Below, in pieces: positions 1 to 8,614 of a stretch of DNA of 64,000 bases. Both the position numbers and the translations under genes were made by a program. Below the pieces are notes generated by a model. That model was given only the letters and a program-made list of their open reading frames with translations. It was not told where the DNA came from and searched no databases. The first letter of the stretch is position 1; each line of letters begins with the position of its first letter. Source of the DNA: Saccharomyces paradoxus (lineage: Eukaryota; Ascomycota; Saccharomycetes; Saccharomycetales; Saccharomycetaceae); assembly GCF_002079055.1 (NCBI RefSeq), contig NC_047490.1, forward strand, positions 1 to 64,000. Reading direction: 5' to 3'.

Positions 1-198
1 CACCCACACCCACACCCACACACACCACACCACACACCACACCCACACCCACACCCACACCCACACCCACACCCACACACCACACCCACACCCACACCCA
101 CACCCACACCCACACCCACACCCACACACCACACCCACACCACACCCACACACCACACCCACACCCACACACCACACCCACACACACCACACACACAC
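1..198. repeat. Telomeric C1-3A repeat tract
   Basis: The first 198 bases consist only of CA, CCA and CCCA units, the C-rich strand of the irregular TG1-3 telomere repeat made by Saccharomyces telomerase. The window therefore begins at, or just inside, a physical chromosome end. The tract passes directly into the X element without a Y' element between them. Confidence 0.98.
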
Positions 199-199
199 T

Positions 200-207
200 A
201 ACCCTAA
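200..207 (-). promoter_or_regulatory. Tbf1-type site (AACCCTAA, i.e. TTAGGG)
   Basis: The octamer AACCCTAA lies at the junction of the telomere tract and the X element, with a second partial copy (TAACCCT) ten bases on. It matches the vertebrate-like TTAGGG motif bound by Tbf1 in subtelomeric repeats. Binding is inferred from the motif. Confidence 0.6.
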
Positions 208-527
208 CACTAACCCTCACTCCATCCCTTCCTATACCCATCTCAACTTACCCTCCCTCTCTCATCTCGACCTGCCCTCCCCCTCTTACCCTACCTCTCC
301 CACATCACAATCCACGGCACTTACCTCACCACCCCATGCCCTGCCCCATTCTCCCACTCCACCACCTCTAACCACCATCCATCATCCGACTATTCATCTC
401 CACACCCCAACCACCATCTACCCCCTTTCCAATATCTAATATTCAACTCCCACTACCACTTACCCTACTATCCATCTACCTTTCCCCATCTACCATGTCG
501 TCCTTACTATAACACTACATACCACAT

Positions 528-595
528 GTAAACAAATCAAACGTAAACAAATCAAACGTAAACAAATCAAACGTAAACAAACCAAACGTAAACAA
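528..595. repeat. 15-bp tandem array with forkhead-like and ACS-like cores
   Basis: Three identical copies of GTAAACAAATCAAAC (528-542, 543-557, 558-572) are followed by one copy with a single change (573-587) and a partial copy from 588. Every unit contains GTAAACAA, a forkhead (Fkh1/Fkh2) core. Every unit junction read on the minus strand gives TTTACGTTT, the nine-base inner core of the ARS consensus. The array lies in the X element, about 330 bp from the telomere tract. Confidence 0.9.
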
Positions 596-1062
596 TGCAA
601 GAAGTAACTTACCCTGCCACACTATCAACCTCTCCACTATACCTTTCACATCCCCCAAACAATACCACCTCCAACTATCACACCCACATTCCTAAATCTA
701 CCATACTCACCTTTTATTTATTTAACGATATCGCTTACGCACACGGACGCTATAGAACACATCACCCCAACTTACCCCGCCATAATACTCTACACCAAGG
801 CCATCCATCTCTCACTCGATCACTACCATATACATCACCACATCACCATACACGGCACTTGCCTCAGCGGTTTATACCCTGTGCCATTTACCCATAACGC
901 CCACGATTATCCACATTTTAATATCTATAACTGATCACATAACCTCAATTATCATATAAATACTCTTAACTTCATGCTTTATAACGTTTTTATACAAATA
1001 TCCACTACCCATTTTATATATACTAATATAAATACCACCAAATAATCACAACTAAAATCACC

Positions 1063-1073
1063 TAAACATAAAA
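1063..1073 (-). promoter_or_regulatory. ARS consensus sequence of core X
   Basis: The minus strand reads TTTTATGTTTA, an 11/11 match to the ARS consensus WTTTAYRTTTW. Core X elements are known to carry an ORC-binding ACS, and this is the natural candidate. Origin activity is inferred, since subtelomeric origins are often late or dormant. Confidence 0.75.
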
Positions 1074-1232
1074 ATATACTATTTATCAATAAGAAGGTAT
1101 AAACACACTATATATTAACATAACATATCACCCCATTCATATAATTGTAACGCAGTATGAATAGGTGCCATACGGACAGCACTACATAAGATTATCATCA
1201 CTACTATTGTATTAATGATCCCATTCGAACAT

Positions 1233-2804
1233 TCAGTTATGTAAACGCTTTTCGTAAGAATGTAAGTTATTAACACCACCTTCTAGTTGAGCAGAAGCCG
1301 TTCTGAATTCAAATCTAACTTTACCGCTCTGGACATTCTTCTTTAATAGAGTTAACGACCTACAGCCAATGTCTTGGCAAGAATGTTGTAATCCATTGTA
1401 CAAGTACGGAATAAATTTCTTAATGGATCCTTTGTCAACGACAGCGCCGGAGACACCCTGTGCAACCAAAACGCTGTCAAATTCTGAAAAGTAACGAGAC
1501 GTAGATGCATTCCCTTTAGTACCAGTCTTTTGCATGGCGTCAATGGAACCCATACCACGGTACGCCTTCAATCTTTTACCATCTTGATAGAAATACTCAC
1601 CTGGTGATTCCGTAGTACCAGCCAACATACCACCCATCATAACAGTAGAAGATCCAAGAGCCAACGCCTTGGTAATGTGACCGATGTTTTGAACACCACC
1701 ATCAGCCATACATGGAACACCGAACTGGTTAGCAAATTCACACACGTTGTAGACCGCTGTACCTTGTGGCCTACCACAAGCCATAACTTCTTGAGTGATA
1801 CAAATAGAGCCAGTTCCCATACCGATTCTCAAACCATCCGCACCGGCAGCAATCAAATTGGCAGCTTGTTCCCTGGTCACAACGTTACCAGCGATGACTT
1901 CCAGACCTGCGAAACTCTCTTTGACCCACTTGAGCATGTTCAATTGGAAAATAGAGTTGCCTTGGGATGAATCCAAGATGACGACATCCAAGCCGGCTTT
2001 GACCAATAATCTTAGTCTTTCTTTATCAGCGTCCATAGTACCAATGGAAGCACCACATAGCAATTGCTTGGTGTTGGCAGATTTGGACGCTAATGGGTAG
2101 TTTTGATTCTTCATTAAATCAGTTCTGGAAAGCATAGAAACTAAGTTACCCTTTTCATCAACAATCAATAGCCTACCCTTTTTGATTTTCTTTAGAATCT
2201 CGTTACCTTCTGATAACGTGATACCTTGTGCACCGGTAACAGCGTTCTTGGTCATGACATCCTGAACGAGTAAAGAGTCGTCCTCAACGAACTGTATATC
2301 ACGAGAAGTGATGACTCCCACCAACTTTGCATTTCTCTTGCCATCTTCCGTGACAGGGAAGCCTGCAAATCCATACTTTTTCTTCATGCTCTTAGCTTCA
2401 CCAACGGTGGTTGTTGGAGAAATCACAATAGGGTTGTTAATAAACCCATTTTCATAGTTCTTGACCCTTCTGACCATGTCAGCTTGGTCCTCGGGCGTAC
2501 AGTTATGGTGAATAAAACCGATACCACCCGACAGAGCCATAAAGATGGCCATTTCCGATTCTGTCACAGTGTCCATTGGAGAGGAAACCAATGGAATGTT
2601 TAAAGTGATATTCCTGGTCAGCTTAGTCTGTAGGCTAACTTCAGAGGACGCAAAATCGACTAAACCTGGTAAGATCAAAAAATCGTTATAAGTCAACCCA
2701 CCTCTGATCTTCGAGTCCATCAATTCCTGCACAGACAAACCATCCAGTCTTGGAAGGCTCTTGGCAAATTGCAGTGCGGTCTTGTAGTCTTTAATAGCGG
2801 CCAT
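1233..2804 (-). CDS. IMD2: IMP dehydrogenase, IMD2 type
   Basis: This enzyme oxidises IMP to XMP with NAD+, the rate-limiting step of GTP synthesis, in the cytosol. The 523-residue frame has the usual length and full family architecture. A TIM barrel is interrupted by a CBS-domain pair at about residues 115-235. The catalytic loop GSICITQEV places the nucleophile at Cys335, and the flap motif YRGMGS is present. Residue 253 is Ser (GASIG), the variant reported to give Imd2 its mycophenolic acid resistance, whereas Imd3 and Imd4 carry Ala. In S288C, IMD2 is subtelomeric on VIII-R and a broken IMD1 lies on I-R, so a copy at the IV-L end points to subtelomeric exchange. It is transcribed toward the telomere. 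The name IMD2 is by similarity, not position. Confidence 0.95.
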   Translation of the reverse strand: MAAIKDYKTALQFAKSLPRLDGLSVQELMDSKIRGGLTYNDFLILPGLVDFASSEVSLQTKLTRNITLNIPLVSSPMDTVTESEMAIFMALSGGIGFIHHNCTPEDQADMVRRVKNYENGFINNPIVISPTTTVGEAKSMKKKYGFAGFPVTEDGKRNAKLVGVITSRDIQFVEDDSLLVQDVMTKNAVTGAQGITLSEGNEILKKIKKGRLLIVDEKGNLVSMLSRTDLMKNQNYPLASKSANTKQLLCGASIGTMDADKERLRLLVKAGLDVVILDSSQGNSIFQLNMLKWVKESFAGLEVIAGNVVTREQAANLIAAGADGLRIGMGTGSICITQEVMACGRPQGTAVYNVCEFANQFGVPCMADGGVQNIGHITKALALGSSTVMMGGMLAGTTESPGEYFYQDGKRLKAYRGMGSIDAMQKTGTKGNASTSRYFSEFDSVLVAQGVSGAVVDKGSIKKFIPYLYNGLQHSCQDIGCRSLTLLKKNVQSGKVRFEFRTASAQLEGGVNNLHSYEKRLHN

Positions 2805-3064
2805 TGCTTTTACGTATTTGGGTTGTTATCAATTGAAACTGAAAATATTTACTTCTTTTAGTTTGTTATAAACGAATAAAAAAATAATAAGAAAAGTAAG
2901 GCAAGGAATAGAATAGAATACAGGAAAAAAAGTTCCCAGCATACTAGGTAAAATGTACAAGCCCACGAAACTGAGAAAAAGCCACCAAGGTTCTCCGGTT
3001 AAATGTTCAGCAAAAAATTTCCAGTCGAATTTTTTTCTAAATGTTAAATGGGAAAAGACTCCAC

Positions 3065-3072
3065 TATTTATA
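3065..3072 (-). promoter_or_regulatory. IMD2 TATA box within a GTP-sensing type promoter
   Basis: TATAAATA on the minus strand lies about 261-268 bp upstream of the IMD2 ATG, unusually far. The S. cerevisiae IMD2 promoter uses such a distant TATA with two start clusters: upstream G starts, whose transcripts are terminated early when GTP is high, and a downstream A start near -106. Here a G-containing stretch (minus strand ACCGGAGAACCTTGGTGG, about 2984-3001) lies between the TATA and the -106 region, consistent with that design. The start sites themselves are inferred. Confidence 0.6.
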
Positions 3073-3116
3073 CTTTTTTTTTATTTTTTTTTTCCGCTTT
3101 CTTCGAGGAAAAGAAA

Positions 3117-3138
3117 TGCGCGGCGTGCCTGCGCGGCG
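3117..3138. repeat. GC-rich direct repeat upstream of IMD2
   Basis: TGCGCGGCG occurs at 3117-3125 and again at 3130-3138, in an otherwise AT-rich promoter just upstream of the IMD2 TATA box. CGCG-containing motifs of this kind resemble Rsc3/Rsc30 sites. The role is inferred. Confidence 0.45.
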
Positions 3139-3222
3139 GTTAGGAAAAATGTCGACGTAATGAATAACGATCTAGCTTATATGTCATAATGTAGTAAGTT
3201 TATTGCCCTTTCTAGATGTTAT

Positions 3223-3320
3223 TGAGAATTGGGTGAATAATTAGATATTGTTGGGATTCCATTGTTACTAAAGGCTATAATATTAGATATACAGAATACA
3301 CTAGAAGTTCTCCTCGAGGT
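3223..3320 (-). mobile_element. Truncated Ty1/Ty2 delta LTR fossil
   Basis: The minus strand matches the 3' part of a Ty1/Ty2-family delta LTR as I recall it, ending in the canonical TCTCA at 3223. Only about 100 bp of a roughly 330-bp LTR are present, so it is a broken solo-LTR remnant with no internal Ty sequence. Its truncated side abuts the broken COS gene. The divergence from the consensus I remember suggests an old insertion. Confidence 0.85.
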
Positions 3321-3803
3321 GTAGTAGCTGATGATTGGGAAGCTGTTGCAAGAAATCTGAGTTTTTACTTCTGTGAAAACAAAGCCTGGAATACGAAGTA
3401 CTTTTTTTTTCATGCTGCGGACTGCCAAGGAATGTTCAGAACAACTCTTCTCGAACCATTCTCTTTAAAGAAAGACGAAGCTGCCAAGGCTAAGTCATTT
3501 AAAGGTTCTGTCCCTTACATTGAAGAGGCTTTGGAAGTCTATGCTACAGAAGTTGACGAACAATAGAAGTTGTTCAATAGTGAGAAAGCATGGAGCCCTG
3601 TTGACCTGGAAGACGTGCAGCTCCCCAAGGAAGTTCACCGATTTAAGCTTACCTGGATTCTCAAGAGGCTTTTCGATCCGCGGTTTTTACCGCTGTTCTT
3701 TTTTTATTTTTATGATGTCTGCAGTCTCGCAGTGAGGAGCCCTTGGTGTAGAAACGAATGCGCCTTCTTCAATTTTATAGTTTGTGTAATTCATCAGATC
3801 TGA
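3321..3803 (+). pseudogene. COS-family pseudogene (COS7 position)
   Basis: COS proteins are DUP380-family endosomal membrane proteins that promote sorting of membrane proteins to the vacuole. This remnant reads in one frame from about 3321 (ADDWEAVARNLSFYFCENKAWN, then FRTTLLEPFSLKKDEAAK and YIEEALEVYATEVDEQ). It matches the middle of COS proteins as I recall them. An in-frame TAG at 3564-3566 replaces a codon that is usually Trp. The frame continues (KLFNSEKAWSPVDLEDVQLPKE, then RFKLTWILKRL) and loses similarity after about 3680. The N-terminal half is absent and its place is taken by the delta LTR remnant. In S288C the intact COS7 (YDL248W) occupies this position. Non-function is clear from the missing start and the stop. 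Confidence 0.88.
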
Positions 3804-4608
3804 CTAATCAAAATTATTTTACTCTTTACTATTATAACTATTCTCTTTCACCTATTCGCCGCTCGTTAACAAAAAATAAACTTGCTACCATCCTACTAGA
3901 TGCGTAAAACTCAATGTCGTTTTCTTCTGTAAGTGATGCCTTATTCCATGTATATCCAAAAAAGTTATATGGCCCGTTTTATCAAGAAATTATATCAGCA
4001 CAACTTCAGCTGGTCTAGAGTGTTAATATGTCGGGAAAGAATATATAATAGTTTGATCCATAAAATCATGACACGATTATTGAGCATTAATTACAGCCAG
4101 ACCGTTCACACATAACTTTTGCTTTCACATTTATTGTTAATCACGGGCGGTGTTGAAGGCTTTAGGGAAGCCAGTACCGAATACTAAATAGGAATCGCAC
4201 TGCCACGGAAAAATTCCCTGATCTACAACCTTAATCTCAAAAGTGACACATGTGTAATAACGACTCCGGGCCGATCCAATAAAAAAAAAAGCAACCTATC
4301 TATTGAAAAAGTAAACGAGTACGAAAACAATACGTTTTAGAATTCAGTATTTTCATGATAATTGTTTCCTTCGTACTCTCAACCCCCCACCTAGGAGGCG
4401 GCCCCAAAAGAGAGGTTATTTCTGGGTTCACCGTGGTGATAAGAATGGTTTGAAAGTACCGTCATTGATCAAACAGGTTTATAATTTTAATATACATTTA
4501 TATAATTAACTGTACTTATATCATCAAAAAGAGCTTTTTTTTTTTCTATATTTTATTTTTCGTTACTTATCAATGTCTATAGAATTTCATTCGTAAAGGT
4601 CCGTGTTC
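3804..4608. other. Spacer between the COS relic and the PAU gene
   Basis: AT-rich sequence with no open frame longer than about 60 codons and no similarity I recognise. It contains the 3' flank of the PAU gene. Confidence 0.6.
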
Positions 4609-4983
4609 CTATTTTGGAATGGCAGTGTAGATACCGTCCTTGGATAAAGCGCTAGAAATGGCTGGTCTCAATCTGGTAGAGTACCATGGGACACCGGTGA
4701 TCATTCTGGTGACTTGGTCTGGAGCAATACCGGTCAACATGGTGGTGAAGTCACCGTAGTTGAAAACGGCTTCAGCAACTTCAACTGGGTAGGTTTCAGT
4801 TGGGTGGGCAGCTTGGAACATGTAGTATTGGGCCAAGTGAGCTCTGATATCGGAGACGTAGACACCCAATTCAACCAGGTTGACTCTTTCGTCAGATGGA
4901 GACAGAGTAGTAGTGGCTGGGGCAGCGGCAACAGTAGCAGCGATGGCGGCAACACCAGCAGCAATTGAAGTTAATTTGACCAT
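4609..4983 (-). CDS. PAU-family seripauperin (cell-wall mannoprotein)
   Basis: PAU proteins belong to the SRP1/TIP1 cell-wall family and are induced by low oxygen and cold, especially during alcoholic fermentation. The chosen start gives [35 protein letters not shown] in register with other PAU proteins, 124 residues in all. An upstream in-frame ATG at 5106 would add 41 residues without family support. Residues 1-20 form a signal peptide. The PAU core ([43 protein letters not shown]) is complete and no Ser/Thr-rich GPI tail follows, as in short PAU members. The family is too uniform to assign a number. I recall no PAU gene at IV-L in S288C. Confidence 0.95.
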   Translation of the reverse strand: MVKLTSIAAGVAAIAATVAAAPATTTLSPSDERVNLVELGVYVSDIRAHLAQYYMFQAAHPTETYPVEVAEAVFNYGDFTTMLTGIAPDQVTRMITGVPWYSTRLRPAISSALSKDGIYTAIPK

Positions 4984-5075
4984 TGTATTTGTTTTGTTTG
5001 TTAGTGCTGATATAAGCCTAACAGGAAAGAAAGGAATGAAGACATATTCACATAAAAGGATGATCATAGTGGCTT

Positions 5076-5083
5076 TATTTATA
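5076..5083 (-). promoter_or_regulatory. PAU TATA box
   Basis: TATAAATA on the minus strand lies about 93-100 bp upstream of the PAU ATG, a typical spacing for a strongly inducible yeast gene. Confidence 0.6.
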
Positions 5084-5240
5084 CACATTCCTTCACCAGT
5101 CATCACGACTTAAACGAATCACTGGCTGGTGCTCTCATCCAATATCTCACATCCTTCATAACTCGTCTCTCTCCCAAAATATTCACGGTAACTGTGAGAT
5201 CGCACTTGTTCCTGAACGAGGCATATGCCTTTCATAGACT

Positions 5241-5247
5241 TCGTATA
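5241..5247 (+). promoter_or_regulatory. Candidate sterol response element (Upc2/Ecm22) upstream of PAU
   Basis: TCGTATA is the core of the sterol response element bound by Upc2 and Ecm22, and PAU genes are induced anaerobically partly through Upc2. It lies about 260 bp upstream of the PAU start. A second related site, TCGTTTA on the minus strand at 5111-5117 (AR1-like), lies closer. Function is inferred from motif and context. Confidence 0.45.
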
Positions 5248-5249
5248 TG

Positions 5250-7617
5250 AATGATATTGTTTTATGATGTCTATGTGTATTCGTATGTGGAGGAATGTAA
5301 AAATGCCAATTATGGGGGTGCCAAGGTGTGCCTTGAAAAACCCTTTTCGTGTGCCTGTGATATTTCCATTTTGGTCGGAAAGAATATCTGAACTTGATTT
5401 TGGACCCTCGTTCAGAAGCTTATTGTCTAAGCCTATATTTGGTATGCTCTAAACGATCGCCGGGGAAAAATAATACTGTTACTGTCTCTTTCCTGGATTT
5501 TTGCAGAATAGTAAACATGTGTTGGGAGTCGTATATTGATAAAAGTCTGTGATTTTACGCACTCTCAGTTAATTCGCTGATACGACTACGTAATTTAAGT
5601 CGAGAAAATAAGCAGCTATTATTGAAACGATGGAAGGCCTTAACTCTGTTATGTCAAAAGAATAAAGAATAGAAATTTTGCTGCCAGATTATGACATAGA
5701 TAAAGCTTTGCGTGACAGGCAATGCTCATTAATGATTAGAGACTCTTTGCCGGCGGCGCAAATTGAACATAAGGGATGTATGATTCATAAGTGCTATATC
5801 ACATTAATATAGTTTAGGAATATATATTGCCCTACTTGGAAATATTATTTCAACTTTTAGTATATAATATGGTGTCAATTATAAGCTATTAAGGGAAAGG
5901 ATTTTTTTACTAAAACGTAACTTACGTGTTTGGTTTATTTAATATCTACAAGGAAGTATAAAATAGGTGTGTGGTTAAAAATATTAACTTAGTGCGTAGA
6001 TTATATATACTTTATCCAACATTGGTACTCTTACGTACCATGTATATTCCACAACAGTGAATGCTTTTACACCAGAGTAAATGAACTCTTGTGAGCCATT
6101 TATGCTACTTTCATATTCTCCATTAAAACAGGTACTACTGTTGAAAAGGCATAATAACCTGAAGTTTCGTATGGGTTCGTTACACTAGGTGAAGGTTTAT
6201 TTCCCTCCATATCGTCAAGCCATTCGCTGATATTGATAATAGCTGGGAGGATTTTGGTTTCATAAAGGTTTTCATTCATCCAGATTACAGATACATTCAA
6301 ATAGTAGTCGCCAAATCCCGATGCCTCATCAAAATGAAAATATGAAAGCTGCAATCGCGTTGATTATAACATTAGCTAAATTCACCACTACTCTACTTGG
6401 AGGCCTATCTTTGCAAAGTAAATGACAATTCTACAACAGCACCAGCTTCGCTACTTTTTTACGGTTGTAAAAATTAGTTATTGTCTGTTTTCAAGTCCAA
6501 CGGTGTAAAACGATCATTTATTTAGCTGTCATTGCTACTATAGTTAAGGAAGAAAATTGTTTCTGTTGCTAGAATATAGTCATATGCGGTGTGGAAATAA
6601 ATGACGTAAATTTTGAAACCATTAAAATAGTGTTTGTGAAATCATTAAAATCTACAGGGAGTCGTAGCTAGATTGCATGACATTTCTTCAGAACAAAGCA
6701 ACTCTCTTCGCCAGGGACGGCGCGAATGACCCTCTATTATGGAGTCTTCTCCTCTCATTCTCCTGTTGCCCTTTTTTAATCACACGCCTCGAAGCAGCTT
6801 CAACAATAAATACCGCTAATGTGAGTGGTATGCTGCCACAGTCAAATACTATACCTCCTCAATCTCCATCAGTAAGCGCCTGCTAAAACGATAACTGTCA
6901 CATATCCTTAGAATTAAGGAGTGGTTTATCGTATAGTTTATACAAGAAATCAAATATCTGAAAAGTTTTAACCTCAAAGACATCATTTTGAATAACGAGG
7001 AAGGTAGTTGATAGGTAGGTTTGTATACCTGGGATTACAATTTGATAGAACGGACCTTTTGAATTCCATCATATATTTATAAAATTACCTCAGTCGCAAG
7101 AATGCAAGATGATGCTTATAAATCTCTTAAAAACCAAAATATTTCCTCCGTTCTAACCGTATCAATCATTTTTGTTAATCAATGTACAATATTGATTGCC
7201 ATCTGTAGAAATAAAAGCTACTTTTTTTTCAAGCCCCCCGCACGAAAAGTGCGCACGGTGCGTCAAATGACGTTTCAAACAGGAACATCTATGATTAGAG
7301 GCTATTCACCGATAACGCGAGGTCGCCTGCTTATGTTTGACATCTTAACCTATCGCCCTGTAGCAGGGTCTTTTTAAAAGCAACACCATCTCTCACAATA
7401 ATAATGAGGCTATGAAAGTCTAAAAATATTGCGGCCATTAAGTACAGCCATCAACCACTCAAGAACCGAGGAAGAGGTCAGACCAATACGAAAGGTGATG
7501 GAGGAAGTGAGATACCAAAGGGTCTATAATCCAGAACAACTATATGTGGAAAAGTTTATCTATAGAGAAAATATTGCTAAATCTTGGATATCCGACTTAC
7601 TCGAGGCTTAAAAAGGA
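5250..7617. other. Long gene-poor subtelomeric spacer
   Basis: I see no gene I can name here. Short open frames occur, such as 84 codons on the minus strand at 6100-6354 (contains SEWLDDMEGNKPSPS) and about 90 codons on the plus strand at 7102-7377. None has recognisable similarity or a convincing promoter. The composition looks like decayed subtelomeric sequence, and the spacer ends in the alpha-glucosidase relic. Confidence 0.6.
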
Positions 7618-7757
7618 TAAACTCTAACAGCGTCAATGTCAAGGTCTTTAATGTACTGCAACTTGGAAGTCAAATCATTTAGATCACCCCATCAATCGTT
7701 GTTGGACCTTTTAAAGTAGGCCGGGTGAATTTGATAGATTGTGGCTTCTTTCCGCCA
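7618..7757 (-). pseudogene. Relic of a MALx2/IMA alpha-glucosidase (isomaltase) gene
   Basis: Read on the minus strand, the segment gives [22 protein letters not shown] and then, after a frame change, [20 protein letters not shown]. These match the N-terminus of the maltase/isomaltase family ([45 protein letters not shown]). Only about 45 codons survive. At least one frameshift separates the two blocks, and neither the start region nor the catalytic barrel remains. It is a dead fragment of a GH13 glucosidase gene next to MPH2, a maltose-family transporter. This fits a former MAL- or IMA-like gene cluster at this end. Confidence 0.8.
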
Positions 7758-8367
7758 ATTCCTTCAATTCCGAGTAATAGTTTTTTTTTATGACTTATGT
7801 TTGGCTATTGCATCTGTCACTAATTGTTCGAGAATCAAGCAGAATTTACTGCTAAATTTTAAGCAACTCTTATGTTTTTGGTTTATTCGTGCCAAGCGAA
7901 AAGTGCACATGCTGTTCAAGAGGTGGATATGACTAGAAGAGCAGCCGGATGAGATGGTCATCCCGCGAGCCAGGATCAGTCCATAAAACACATTATAGAT
8001 TACAAGTATGTTGTGGTGTTTTTTCTAGTGACTATCTCGCTATTTTTGTGACCGTGGAAACCTGTTGGGACCTTCCGGAAATACACCTCAGTCAATCTGC
8101 CATCTTCAGTGCACCGGATTGATAATTTCGCCGACAGTTTTAGTCAAATTATATAAGACTGTCACGCCTGCAAGTTCGGGACAGGTTTTGTAAGCTATTA
8201 TTTTCGCACGAATTTTTCTGGTCTTGAATTACATCATCGCGGTTTGCAGACAGTCAGTCATTTGGAAGCATCCATTTTGAGTTAACGTTGCCTTTTTCTA
8301 GGGAAGGATCAGCCGTTACAGATTTCTCCTTTTTTTCTTCTACCAGAGGATCGTCCGCCATTCCGCA

Positions 8368-8373
8368 CCCCGC
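8368..8373 (-). promoter_or_regulatory. Candidate Mig1 site upstream of MPH2
   Basis: The minus strand reads AAAACGCGGGG, close to the Mig1 consensus (AT-rich tract followed by SYGGGG). It lies about 245 bp upstream of MPH2. Glucose repression of maltose-family transporters through Mig1 is known for MAL genes. Binding here is inferred. Confidence 0.35.
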
Positions 8374-8476
8374 GTTTTACGTGCACAGAACCTTCTGCAA
8401 AGTTAAGCTTTTGACATAGTGCCAGCCATATGCAATGAGTATGCCACAAGTACATAGTAGTGTTCACTATGGAATG

Positions 8477-8484
8477 TATAAAAA
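8477..8484 (+). promoter_or_regulatory. MPH2 TATA box
   Basis: TATAAAAA on the plus strand lies 131-138 bp upstream of the MPH2 ATG. Confidence 0.55.
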
Positions 8485-8614
8485 GGTGTGAAATCATCTA
8501 TAATCGTTGTTTAACTTTATTAGAGACCTGTTCTTGGTAATATCTCACAAAATAACAGTACCATAAAACCCAACACAAAAATACATACACGTACTACAAA
8601 ATTATTACCTAGCT

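Larger units (their letters stand above)
199..1200. repeat. Subtelomeric X element (proximal repeats and core X)
   Basis: The sequence following the telomere tract reads like the Saccharomyces X element. It has a C-rich, G-poor distal part. A segment around 850-930 closely matches what I recall of core X (CACGGCACTTGCCTCAGCGG, then ACCCATAACGCCCACGATTA). An AT-rich distal half follows and contains an ARS consensus. X elements sit at essentially all Saccharomyces ends and act as silencing relays that bind ORC, Abf1 and Tbf1. The inner boundary is approximate, because homology cannot be measured here. The 100-codon open frame at 595-897 lies inside this element and is not regarded as a gene. 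Confidence 0.88.
7758..8614. other. MPH2 upstream region
   Basis: Non-coding sequence between the glucosidase relic and MPH2. It holds a TATA box and a Mig1-like CCCCGC site listed separately. I did not find a clear Mal63-type CGC-N9-CGC site. Confidence 0.5.

Noticed and set aside
595-897. 100-codon open frame in the X element
   Set aside because: It overlaps the conserved non-coding X element and its tandem repeat, and the long frame follows from C/A-rich, stop-poor composition.
1-1232. Y' element at the chromosome end
   Set aside because: The telomere tract joins the X element directly, and no Y' helicase-like frame or internal TG tract is present.
2953-3189. 78-codon frame upstream of IMD2
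   Set aside because: It lies across the IMD2 promoter, including the TATA box and poly-T tract, and has no recognisable similarity.
4714-5113. Antisense and extended frames over the PAU gene
   Set aside because: These are shadows of the PAU coding frame. The upstream ATG at 5106 adds residues no PAU protein has.
6100-6354. 84-codon minus-strand frame
   Set aside because: Its composition looks protein-like, but I cannot place it in a family and no promoter or neighbouring remnant supports it. It is mentioned only within the spacer entry.
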